DNA of 64,000 nucleotides from Comamonas fluminis. Its GTDB lineage: Bacteria > Pseudomonadota > Gammaproteobacteria > Burkholderiales > Burkholderiaceae_C. The notes beneath the pieces were generated by a model. That model had not been told where the DNA came from. It was given only the letters and a program-made list of their open reading frames with translations, and ran no database searches. Of the stretch, positions 16,576 to 24,157 are shown one piece after another. The stretch lies in the NCBI RefSeq assembly GCF_019186805.1, contig NZ_CP066783.1:2307501-2371500 (forward strand), given 5' to 3'. The position numbers and the translations under genes were made by a program. Position 1 is the stretch's first letter. Every line of letters begins with the position of its first letter.

Positions 16576-16622
16576 TTTTGATAGTGCCTCGAGCCTGATT
16601 TTCGGGCTCAAGAGGTATAAAA
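16576..16622. repeat. GATAGC/AGCGCTT dispersed repeat, variant arms
   Basis: TTTTGATAGTGCC is followed by TCGAGCCTGATTTTCGGGCTCAAGAGG. The inner arms are GAGCC/GGCTC instead of AGCGCTT. It directly follows structured repeat copy 2, as another copy follows structured repeat copy 1. Confidence 0.45.
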
Positions 16623-16659
16623 CACTCCGAGTTTTTGCCTCGTCACAGTACTCGCTGGT

Positions 16660-16947
16660 TTTCCGTGCCCGCATTCACCCGTGTGTCAGCGCCTGCGGCT
16701 CGCGGTTCAGGCTGCGGGCAACGCTGCCGCAGGACAGCGTTGCTTCGTGCTCTGACATGCCGCCGTTTGTTTGAGCAGAGCGCCGCAAGCGCGAAGCGAG
16801 TTGGGCGGCGCCGCAGACTGAATTGCGTGACGCAGGTTTGCCCGGAGCGCAGCGCAGGGACGCAGACAGTCGGGTCGCCTTTTCTTTGGGTACTTATCTT
16901 TTGGCGAAGCAAAAGAAAGTACCTCGGCTGACGGGTCGAGACCCGTC
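16660..16947 (-). repeat. Structured intergenic repeat, copy 3 (inverted)
   Basis: Read on the minus strand this copy opens with GACGGG-TCTCGA-CCCGTC (16930-16947), then the long hairpin TACTTTCTTTTG-CTTCGC-CAAAAGAAAGTA, then a body parallel to copies 1 and 2 ending in GGGTGAATGCGGGCACGG. It is more divergent than copies 1 and 2 are from each other. First-hairpin arms change GGCGGG/CCCGCC to GACGGG/CCCGTC, again keeping base pairs. Confidence 0.7.
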
Positions 16948-17298
16948 CTCTGTCGTTGACGACAAAGCGAATGCTGATTTTTTAACTTCTAATGCATGTT
17001 AAATAAGCGCTTGAGGATAACTCTTCAAAAATTGAAATGTGCTGTGGGAATCTGCAACTGAGGATGACAGGATCTAGCTTTGTGCAGTCATTCGGCATTT
17101 GGTCTTATAGAATCATCACCGACTGCCAAACTTAAAATTTCTGATTGATAACGAAATCTATAGTAATTAAAGGATGTTAGTTTGTTGTAAAAATAAGTGA
17201 GATAATTATATTTATTTAATATTTTACTTAAATAGGCACTCAAACGAATCTGTTTAAGGCACGAATTTGGATTTTTATTAACTACATAGGCACACTTC

Positions 17299-18228
17299 AT
17301 GGCGAAACAGATTTCACCAGCAGGCATTATGGCTCTCAAGGAAGCCCTCTGTTCAGTCTATTGGTATAAATCAGAACTTCGGGGATTTCTTCAGCTTTGT
17401 CTTAATAAGCCAGGAATTTTGAATAATTTCAATTGGGAAAACTACAAACGTCAAATTGCTTCGGATGTCGTTGATTATTTGGTTTCAAGGTCAGAAATTC
17501 ATCTTGGTGATTTAACGAAAATTTGCTACGAACTTTGCAGAATCACAGATTTTTCACATCTAAAACCGTTAGACGATGGGCCGCAAAAGGTCGAAAAAGC
17601 AAGGAGTGCTGTCAACCAGTTGAAGAAATTGGTTCAGCCACACCAAGAAATTCAAAAAGAGCAGGATGCAATTAAGCAGCGGCAAGCACTAGCGGCGAAG
17701 AAGCTTCGGGAAAATACTGCCGTACGGCAGAAGCTAGAGACGATCAAGAATCGGTATATGGCTTTGGCGGGATCAGAAAACGCGCAAAGCCGAGGCTTTG
17801 AGTTGGAACGTGTGATGTATGAACTCTTCGAATTGTTCGATCTAGATCCGAAAGCCTCCTTCAAGAACCTTGGGGAACAAGTAGATGGTGCATTCTCTTT
17901 GGAGGGGACTGAATATCTATTTGAAGCTAAGTGGCAGAAGGATCTCGTCAACAAAGCCGACCTAGCGGTGTTTACAGACAAGGTTCGCACCAAGCTAGAG
18001 AACACACTGGGGGTCTTCTTGTCCATCAACGGCTTTTCAGCAGACGGTGTAACCGCACATCAAGCCGGTGGAGCATCCATACTTTTAATCGACGGCGCAG
18101 ATCTCATGGCCGTTTTTGAAGAACGGATCGACTTCATCAGCTTGCTACTTCGGAAGAAGCGACATGCGGCGCAGACTGGAAACATTTACTTTAGCTATTA
18201 CCAGATGGTTGCAGCAGGTGGCGCATAG
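17299..18228 (+). CDS. PD-(D/E)XK restriction endonuclease-like protein
   Basis: The 309-residue protein is unrelated to its neighbours in base composition (clearly AT-richer) and ends with a PD-(D/E)XK nuclease core: helix RGFELERVMYELFELFDLDP (about 166-185, Glu170), Asp196 in GEQVDGAF, and Glu209-Ala-Lys211 in YLFEAKWQ, as in Mrr-type nucleases. Residues about 1-90 form a separate helical domain (ALKEALCSVYWYKSELRGFL and onward), and 95-155 is a charged coiled-coil linker. No methylase, helicase or antitoxin gene is next to it, so it stands as a single-gene unit, possibly a Type IV-like or phage-defence nuclease. The start at 17299 is the first ATG. It is preceded by AT-rich DNA and three structured repeats, and followed by a bidirectional terminator. 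Acquisition by transfer is likely; the defence role is inference. Confidence 0.75.
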   Translation: MAKQISPAGIMALKEALCSVYWYKSELRGFLQLCLNKPGILNNFNWENYKRQIASDVVDYLVSRSEIHLGDLTKICYELCRITDFSHLKPLDDGPQKVEKARSAVNQLKKLVQPHQEIQKEQDAIKQRQALAAKKLRENTAVRQKLETIKNRYMALAGSENAQSRGFELERVMYELFELFDLDPKASFKNLGEQVDGAFSLEGTEYLFEAKWQKDLVNKADLAVFTDKVRTKLENTLGVFLSINGFSADGVTAHQAGGASILLIDGADLMAVFEERIDFISLLLRKKRHAAQTGNIYFSYYQMVAAGGA

Positions 18229-18300
18229 CCTTTCTGTCCACTGGGAAGCTGGGGTGCCAGTTCTCGTGTGTTGGTGACTGTCTGCGAAGAGGGGTTAACT

Positions 18301-18335
18301 AAAAAAGCCCATCGCTCACGCGATGGGCTTTTTTA
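18301..18335. terminator. Bidirectional terminator between the nuclease gene and ttrA
   Basis: AAAAAAGCCCATCGC, loop TCAC, GCGATGGGCTTTTTT: a perfect stem with runs of A and T on both sides, so it can stop transcripts from both convergent genes. Confidence 0.9.
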
Positions 18336-18378
18336 GTTTTCAACACCTGCATCCTCAGACACAGGCATCAACCAGCCA

Positions 18379-21300
18379 TCAAACCTTAGTCACTTTGACC
18401 GGCAGACCTTGCCTCACCACCGCCCCCGACACCCAATCAATCCAAACATTGTCTTTGCCAGGCCGCGTAGGGTCCGCAAAGCCCAGCATATTCAGATTCA
18501 CGCCATTGCCGTGCTGCGGGTTGGCGTGGGTGGGCTTGCCGTCCACCACGTGGGCCACGGTGCCCAGCTGCTTGTGGCCGTAGCCATGTTCAATAGCGAT
18601 AGCACCGGGTGCAATTCCGGCGCGCACCAGGGCCACGCCTTGCAGTTTGCCGCCAGGGGTGCTCAGCTCGATATGGTCGCCGTTGGCGATGCCCAGGCGT
18701 GCCGCGTCGTCTTTGTGCAGGCTGACGGGGTTGTGCGGGTGCACCTGGCGCAGGCGGCTGGCGGCGATGGACATGCTGCTCATTAGGTTGGATTTGTAGC
18801 TGGTCATGGTCAGCGGCCAATCCTCGGTGTTGAACACGGCGCGCATGTCGCTGCCGTCGGCCAGGCGGGTGGGGTACCAGGTGGGGCAGCCGCTGTAGCG
18901 TTCGCCGGTCATGGAGTGCTTCATTTTGCTCAAGCCCTCATGCCAGAAGGTGGCGGGGAACTTGGCTTGCAGCTTGAGCTGGTCGCCCTTCCAGGCGTCG
19001 TCTTGCTTGTCAAAGCGGCCGCCCCGGCTCATCACCATGGCGACGCGGCGCACTTCTTCGGGTTTGACGGATTTTTCTACCGAGGGCATCCACTTGGTGA
19101 GGCCGGTGATGGCGATGTCGTCGTCGCTGGCTTCTGGCACGGGCTTGCCGGCCTGGTAGGCGATGTTGCACATGCCGCGCAGGTAGAAGTCTTCGGCGTT
19201 TTTCAGATCAAGCGGTTCGCCTTCCTTGGTACTCATCGCGTTTTTGCCAAAGCCGGGCAGGCCCAGTTGCTTGGCCACGGCAAAGACAAAGCTTTCAAAG
19301 CTGATGGCCTGGCCGTCTGCGGTTTTGGCGGTGGCGGCATCCACTGTGGGCCAGCGCACGGTGCTGCTTTTGGCCACCACGTCGGCCCAAGGCGCGCCAA
19401 TGCCCCAGCTCTCGTAGGTGACGGTGTCGGGCACGATGTAGTCGGCCAGGGCCGAGGTCTCGTTGATGAACGGATCGACCGAGACAAACAGCGGCAGCTT
19501 TTTCGGGTCTTTGATGGCCGTGGCCAGCGTGTTCTCGAAACCGCAGATGGCGTAGATCGGGTTGCTCATGTGGTTGATCCAGGCCTTGACCGCGTAGGGG
19601 TAGCCCAGCAGGCCTGCGGCCAGCATTTCGCTACTGAGCCCACCGGGGGCGGGGTACCAGGGCGCTTTGGCGGGGTAGGGGTTTTGGCCGGTTTCCTTTT
19701 TGCGCTTGAACTCGCTGGTCTTCTCGTACGGGAACTTGGTGCGCGACAGCGCCACGCCCACGGGTTTGACCGCCCCTTCAAACTGCGCAAAGTTGTAGCG
19801 CGGGCCGGGGCCAAAGGGGCCGAAGGGGCCTGCATCCATGACCCAGCCACCCTTGACGTTGAGGTTGCCGATCAAATTGTTGAGCATGGCAATGGCAAAG
19901 GCGGTGTAGAAGCCCGAGCCGTTCATGGTGCCGCCGTGCGAGTTGGCCACGGCCTGCTTGCCATGGCTGGTGAACTCGCGCGCCAGGTCTGCTATCTCTT
20001 TGGCGGGCACGCCGCACAGGGCTGCGTATTCGTCAATCGTCTTTTTGTGCGCTTCCGCACGCAGCTTGACGAAGGAGGTGCAGACTGCGATGGGTGTGGG
20101 TTCTTCGATCGCGTCTGCAGCCTTGATGGGCGTGAACTCACGCTCCACGATCAGCTCGGCAGGCGTGGCCACGGTGTGCGGGGCTAATTTGAAGCCGCCC
20201 TTTCCATCGGCCAGTTGCACCACGTACACGTCTTCGGCGGGCGTCTTTTCATCAACCGGCTCGGGCATGGGCAGACCAATGTCCGCACCGCGCAGGAACT
20301 GGCCAAAGCGCGGGTGCTTGGGCTCGTTAATCAGCAAATGGGTGGCGTTGCTCCACGATGCCTCGCCCATGGCGGCCATGGCGGCGGGGCCGGGCTGGGT
20401 CAGAAACTGCTTGTCGTAGCGCTCGTTGTCGATGATCCAGCGGATCAGGCCCATGGCCAGCGCCAGATCAGAGCCGGGCTTGACTGGCAGCCAGCGGTTG
20501 TTGTCGCCCGCGGCAAAGCTGGACGAGGTGGGCAGCATGGGCGAGACCACCACGTATTGGTAGGTGTTCTCATTGCGCGAGCGGGCCTCGGCCAATTCAC
20601 GGCCCACGCGCTGGAAGGGGTTGCCCGATTGCGCGGGCGAGGTGCCGATAAAGAGGCCAAAGCGCGAGTTTTTCCAGTCCGGCTTGCCGTGGGGCATGCC
20701 CGCCATATCGCCCAGCGCCGCGCCCGTGCCCACGCGGTAGGTTTGGCCGCAGTACGAGCCGTGGTTGGAGACGTTGATGGTGCCAAACGCCTGCTTGGCA
20801 AAGCGGTTGACCAGGGGCGTGCGGCCTTCGTTGGCGGCCTCGGTCACCAGCAGCTGGTTGGATTTGGGGCCGTACTCGGGGTTGGCTTCGTCGATCAGCG
20901 TTTTCACATCGCGGATGGCACGCAGGCCGTCCACATGGCCTTCGCCAAACAGATCGCCGCCTTCGCAAATCTCTTTGACCAGCTCTTCCAGCGAAATCGT
21001 CTTCCACTGGCCAGAGCCGCGCGGGCCCACGCGCTTCAAGGGCTTGAGCACGCGGTGTGCGGCGTTTTGATGCTCCAGCATGGCCGAGCCGCGCGCGCAA
21101 CTGGTGGCGCGGCCTTCCAGGCCGTTGTCGCCGCCCAGCATGGCGTAGACCTCGCGCACGGGCGTTTCCATGGGCGCGGGGTTGGTAGTGGCCAGCGGGT
21201 GGTAGGGGTTGCCAGCGATGCGGATGATCTGGTTGTGGTCGGTGTCGACGCGCACGCGCACGCCGCACTGCGTCCAGCAGCCTAGGCACGACGAGGGGCT

Positions 21301-21570
21301 GACCACCTGGCCGACTTGCGTGCTCAGCTTGCCGGTGGCGGGGTCAATGCGGAACTCTGGCGTGAGCGAGTTGCCGCGGGTGGCGCTTTTTGTCGTCTTG
21401 CCGGAGGTGCCCGTAATCAAGCCCTTGGCACCCTTGGCCACGGTTTCGCCATAGCCTGCGGCAAAAGCGGCCAGGCCACCTGCCACGGCACCGCCGCGCA
21501 GCAGCATGCGGCGGCGCGCGATGTTGGCATCTTCAGGGGAGAGTTGGGGAGCGTTTTTTTTGTCTGTCAT
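18379..21570 (-). CDS. ttrA: Tetrathionate reductase catalytic subunit A
   Basis: The 1063-residue precursor is a periplasmic molybdopterin enzyme of the DMSO reductase family that reduces tetrathionate to thiosulfate. A Tat signal is visible in ARRRMLLRGGAVAGGLAAFAAGYG (about residues 18-41). The [4Fe-4S] ligands are Cys95, Cys98, Cys102 and Cys158 (SCLGCWTQC and ATSCARG), and the likely molybdenum ligand is Cys274 in SNHGSYCGQT. The long length and gene order ttrB-ttrC-ttrA match the Salmonella operon. The start at 21570 follows AAGGGC; 13 upstream in-frame codons lack similarity. Related TtrA-like enzymes with other sulfur or arsenic substrates exist, so specificity is likely but not certain. 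Confidence 0.85.
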   Translation of the reverse strand: MTDKKNAPQLSPEDANIARRRMLLRGGAVAGGLAAFAAGYGETVAKGAKGLITGTSGKTTKSATRGNSLTPEFRIDPATGKLSTQVGQVVSPSSCLGCWTQCGVRVRVDTDHNQIIRIAGNPYHPLATTNPAPMETPVREVYAMLGGDNGLEGRATSCARGSAMLEHQNAAHRVLKPLKRVGPRGSGQWKTISLEELVKEICEGGDLFGEGHVDGLRAIRDVKTLIDEANPEYGPKSNQLLVTEAANEGRTPLVNRFAKQAFGTINVSNHGSYCGQTYRVGTGAALGDMAGMPHGKPDWKNSRFGLFIGTSPAQSGNPFQRVGRELAEARSRNENTYQYVVVSPMLPTSSSFAAGDNNRWLPVKPGSDLALAMGLIRWIIDNERYDKQFLTQPGPAAMAAMGEASWSNATHLLINEPKHPRFGQFLRGADIGLPMPEPVDEKTPAEDVYVVQLADGKGGFKLAPHTVATPAELIVEREFTPIKAADAIEEPTPIAVCTSFVKLRAEAHKKTIDEYAALCGVPAKEIADLAREFTSHGKQAVANSHGGTMNGSGFYTAFAIAMLNNLIGNLNVKGGWVMDAGPFGPFGPGPRYNFAQFEGAVKPVGVALSRTKFPYEKTSEFKRKKETGQNPYPAKAPWYPAPGGLSSEMLAAGLLGYPYAVKAWINHMSNPIYAICGFENTLATAIKDPKKLPLFVSVDPFINETSALADYIVPDTVTYESWGIGAPWADVVAKSSTVRWPTVDAATAKTADGQAISFESFVFAVAKQLGLPGFGKNAMSTKEGEPLDLKNAEDFYLRGMCNIAYQAGKPVPEASDDDIAITGLTKWMPSVEKSVKPEEVRRVAMVMSRGGRFDKQDDAWKGDQLKLQAKFPATFWHEGLSKMKHSMTGERYSGCPTWYPTRLADGSDMRAVFNTEDWPLTMTSYKSNLMSSMSIAASRLRQVHPHNPVSLHKDDAARLGIANGDHIELSTPGGKLQGVALVRAGIAPGAIAIEHGYGHKQLGTVAHVVDGKPTHANPQHGNGVNLNMLGFADPTRPGKDNVWIDWVSGAVVRQGLPVKVTKV

Positions 21571-21629
21571 GGTCTTGCCCTTAGTCCCTTTGTGAGGGGG
21601 GAAGTGCAAGCGCTGGCAAATACTATATT

Positions 21630-21680
21630 TTTGATAGCTGCTAGCGCTTGCTGGTATTGCGGTAGAGGCCTATTTGATCT
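21630..21680. repeat. GATAGC/AGCGCTT dispersed repeat in the ttrC-ttrA gap
   Basis: TTTGATAGCTGCTAGCGCTT is present in full, with the right arm degenerate (GCGGTAGAGGCCTATTTGA). It lies in the 121-nt gap between ttrC and ttrA, i.e. inside the transcription unit. Confidence 0.7.
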
Positions 21681-21691
21681 AAAGGGCCTAA

Positions 21692-22726
21692 TTAAGCTGT
21701 GGCTTGGCGTTGGGGGAACAGCTCCAGCGCCCAGGTCGCCATGGCCAGCAGTGCCACGCACAGGCCCGCCACGCCCAGCATGCCCATCAGGCCTTCGCCG
21801 CCCAGTGGCATGCTGTACAGATACAGGCCCGCGCCAAACTTGGGCACGCCTTGCACGCCCATGAACAGCGCCCAGCGGAAGGCCCAGGCGCTGGCGGCTA
21901 GGCCCGTGCCCAGCACCAGGGTGTAGCCCTTGGCGCCCAGGCGGCGCTCGCCGCGCAGCAGGGCAATCACCACGGCTGCACCAAAGATGGCCGAGCCCAG
22001 CATGGAGATGCGCCAGACGGGGAAATCCTTGAACAGGCGCACGGCCAGATCAAACGAAGGGCTGTGGCCTGCAATGCCGTACAAGGCCCAGGTCAGCGCA
22101 GAGATCACCAGACCAGTTGCTACCCACAGGCCCAGGTTGCGCAGGCCGTGCAGGGTTTCAAAATCGGGCTGCAGCTTGGCAGGCAGAAAGCGGAACAGTA
22201 CAAAAGCCATGCCCACGGTGGCCAGCCAGCCGCTGAGCGCCAGGTTGATCGGCACCCACAGCGTGTTCCACAGCGGACGCGAGCGGATCACCATGATTTC
22301 GGCACCCGAATACAGCACGATGGAGAGCGTGGACAGCACCAGCACAGGCACCAGCGCCCGCATCAGCGCAGGCTTGCCCAGCCACCACAGCGCGCACATC
22401 AGCACGCACAGGCCCACAAAGGTAGGCATCAAAATCGCGCCCAGGCTCATCCACGACCAGGGGGTGAGGTGGGCGTAGAAGTGCCAAAAGCGGGCGGGCT
22501 GGTGCAAGTCAGCCAGCAGGGCGACGGGGGCGGCAATCGCGCTCATCGCCAGCACCAGCACGGCCGTGGGCAGCAGGCGCTGGCGCAAGCCATTGGCTGG
22601 GCCAAACACACAGGCCGATGTGAGCAGCGCAGCGCCGGTAGCTACGCCGACCAGGAAGAAATACTGCACAGCCCAGGGCAGCCAGGCGGCTTCGTAGGCG
22701 GGGGTCAGGAGTTCGATGATTTGCAT
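21692..22726 (-). CDS. ttrC: Tetrathionate reductase membrane subunit C (NrfD-type)
   Basis: TtrC is the inner-membrane quinol dehydrogenase that passes electrons to TtrB. The 344-residue protein has about nine hydrophobic helices with little between them, and the NrfD-family features LLADLHQPARFWHFYAHLTPWSW (residues about 71-93) and GAEIMVIRSRPLWNT (about 142-156). It lies between ttrB and ttrA on the same strand, as in known ttr operons. The gap to ttrB (164 nt) holds a GC-rich repeat and the gap to ttrA holds a different repeat, so the transcript probably contains two structured spacers. The amino end MQIIELLTPAYEAAWLPWAVQYFFLVG is typical. Confidence 0.85.
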   Translation of the reverse strand: MQIIELLTPAYEAAWLPWAVQYFFLVGVATGAALLTSACVFGPANGLRQRLLPTAVLVLAMSAIAAPVALLADLHQPARFWHFYAHLTPWSWMSLGAILMPTFVGLCVLMCALWWLGKPALMRALVPVLVLSTLSIVLYSGAEIMVIRSRPLWNTLWVPINLALSGWLATVGMAFVLFRFLPAKLQPDFETLHGLRNLGLWVATGLVISALTWALYGIAGHSPSFDLAVRLFKDFPVWRISMLGSAIFGAAVVIALLRGERRLGAKGYTLVLGTGLAASAWAFRWALFMGVQGVPKFGAGLYLYSMPLGGEGLMGMLGVAGLCVALLAMATWALELFPQRQATA

Positions 22727-22806
22727 CTGAAAGTCCTTTTTGATCTTTTATTCATGTGACTGGGTGACCGTTTCTGGCATTGCATGGCCTAAGCCAGCAA
22801 CTCCGA

Positions 22807-22897
22807 GCAAGGGCCGTCCCGCAGCGAGGGAGTTGTCCCCCTCCCGCGTAGCGAGAGAGGGGGAAGGCGCGCAGCCGTAGGCGTAGCGACTCAGGGG
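22807..22897. repeat. GC-rich CCCCCTGAG element at the 3' end of ttrB
   Basis: GCAAGGGCCGTCCCGCAGCG begins a 91-nt block that ends in CTCAGGGGGTG. The ttrB stop codon (22891-22893) lies inside the last part. A near-identical block follows folD at 45471-45557. The middle forms a hairpin between CCCCCTC and GAGGGGG. The element is thus a 3' untranslated repeat within the ttr operon. Confidence 0.75.
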
Positions 22898-23745
22898 GTG
22901 GCTACCAGCCTCACAGTGGCTTGACCGTCCACGCCGTTCACAAATTCATCAGGCAGGCCGATGTAGAAGACGTGCGGCTTGGTCTTCATGCCGGGCTTGA
23001 GGACCTTGATCTCGTCCTTGTGGGCGTTGATGCGCTGGTTGATCTCGCTGTGCGCGTCGTTCAAATCGCCAATCACGCGTGCGCCGCCCACACAGCTCTC
23101 CACGCAGGCGGGCAAGAGGCCGGCTTCCAGGCGGTGCTCGCAGAAGGTGCACTTGTCGGCGGTCTGTGTCTCGTGGTTGATAAAGCGGGCGTCATACGGG
23201 CAGGCCTGCACGCAGTAGCCGCAGCCCACGCAACGCTCGTTATCGACCAGCACAATGCCGTCGGTGCGCTGGAAGGTGGCTTGCACGGGGCACACGGGCA
23301 CGCAGGGTGGCTCATCGCAGTGGTTGCACAGGCGCGGCAGGCTGACCATGGCAGGGGCGGCATCGCCCTGATCCACCTCGTACTGCAGCACGCTGGTGCG
23401 GAACTGGCCAATGGGCGGCTGGTTTTCGACAGAGCAGCTCACCGTGCAGGCCTGGCAGCCAATGCACTTGCGCATATCCACCAGCATGCCAAAGCGCTTG
23501 CCCTCCATGCCGGGGCGGCGCGTGGGTTGAAAGCTGGGGTCGCCGGGCAGGGCCGCACGGGCGGAACCGGCCAGACCAAAGCTGGCGGCCACGGCAATCA
23601 AATCCTGCAAAAAGCCGCGCTTGGCTTGCACAGGGGCGGATACGGCCTGGCTGGAGGCCGCCTTCTGAGGGCCGGAAGACGCGGTGGCGCAAGCGCAGGC
23701 ACTGCCGGCAGTGCAGCTGGAAGATTCTGGAGTGTGAAGTGGCAT
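22891..23745 (-). CDS. ttrB: Tetrathionate reductase electron-transfer subunit B
   Basis: TtrB is the periplasmic ferredoxin-like subunit that links TtrC with TtrA. Four cysteine clusters suited to four [4Fe-4S] centres appear from about residue 95: CIGCQACTVSC, CNHCDEPPCVPVCP, CVGCGYCVQACP and CTFCEHR...PACVESC. The precursor has 284 residues from the ATG at 23745, chosen for AAAGGAAGG just before it. The amino end is odd: residues 1-40 hold an extra cysteine group (SSSCTAGSACACATAS) before a Tat-like KRGFLQDLIAVAASFGLAGSARA. First gene of ttrBCA; a perfect FNR-type site lies 122 nt upstream. Confidence 0.87.
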   Translation of the reverse strand: MPLHTPESSSCTAGSACACATASSGPQKAASSQAVSAPVQAKRGFLQDLIAVAASFGLAGSARAALPGDPSFQPTRRPGMEGKRFGMLVDMRKCIGCQACTVSCSVENQPPIGQFRTSVLQYEVDQGDAAPAMVSLPRLCNHCDEPPCVPVCPVQATFQRTDGIVLVDNERCVGCGYCVQACPYDARFINHETQTADKCTFCEHRLEAGLLPACVESCVGGARVIGDLNDAHSEINQRINAHKDEIKVLKPGMKTKPHVFYIGLPDEFVNGVDGQATVRLVATP

Positions 23746-23866
23746 CGCCCTTCCTTTCATCGTCGCAATGGCATCAGATCGGGTTCTGATGTTTTATGCA
23801 TAAAAGAGTATTTAATTAATATCTTTTATGTGTAATTGACTATATGAATGGGGCGTATGCGCCTGG

Positions 23867-23880
23867 TTGATTTGAATCAA
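23867..23880. promoter_or_regulatory. FNR/ANR-type site TTGATTTGAATCAA
   Basis: The 14-nt sequence is an exact match to the FNR consensus TTGAT-N4-ATCAA. It lies 122 nt before the ttrB start and about 278 nt before the divergent kinase start. Anaerobic activation of ttr by FNR-type regulators is established in other bacteria, so this is a likely activation site for ttrBCA. The rest of the 412-nt gap (23746-24157) is AT-rich, with no other motif I can name. Confidence 0.8.
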
Positions 23881-24157
23881 GTCTTACGTGCTTCTGTCCG
23901 TTTCAGAGGGGCAATAAAACCTGAATCAATCCAATGCCTTAAGCATGAAGTTGATACATTAATAAACCATTAAAAATTGCATATATTGCAGTTACAAATG
24001 GCTGCATCTGAAAGCGGCGGGCAAGGCAGCTTTTGTTTTTTCGGCAGAGCGCAAGCTGTCACAGGCTTGTCCTACAACTTGTTGCAGATTGGGCTGCGCA
24101 GAATCCTGGGTTTCCTGTTTGCGTAGTTGGCGCTAGTTAACGTTGGAATTTGATCTG

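Noticed and set aside
16635..16931. Small frame of 98 codons across structured repeat copy 3
   Set aside because: Frames in the three copies do not agree, while paired stems do. The element looks non-coding.
17088..17339. 83-codon AT-rich minus-strand frame overlapping the nuclease start
   Set aside because: It overlaps the first codons of the nuclease gene, has no ribosome site, and consists of low-complexity Asn/Tyr/Phe text expected from AT-rich DNA.
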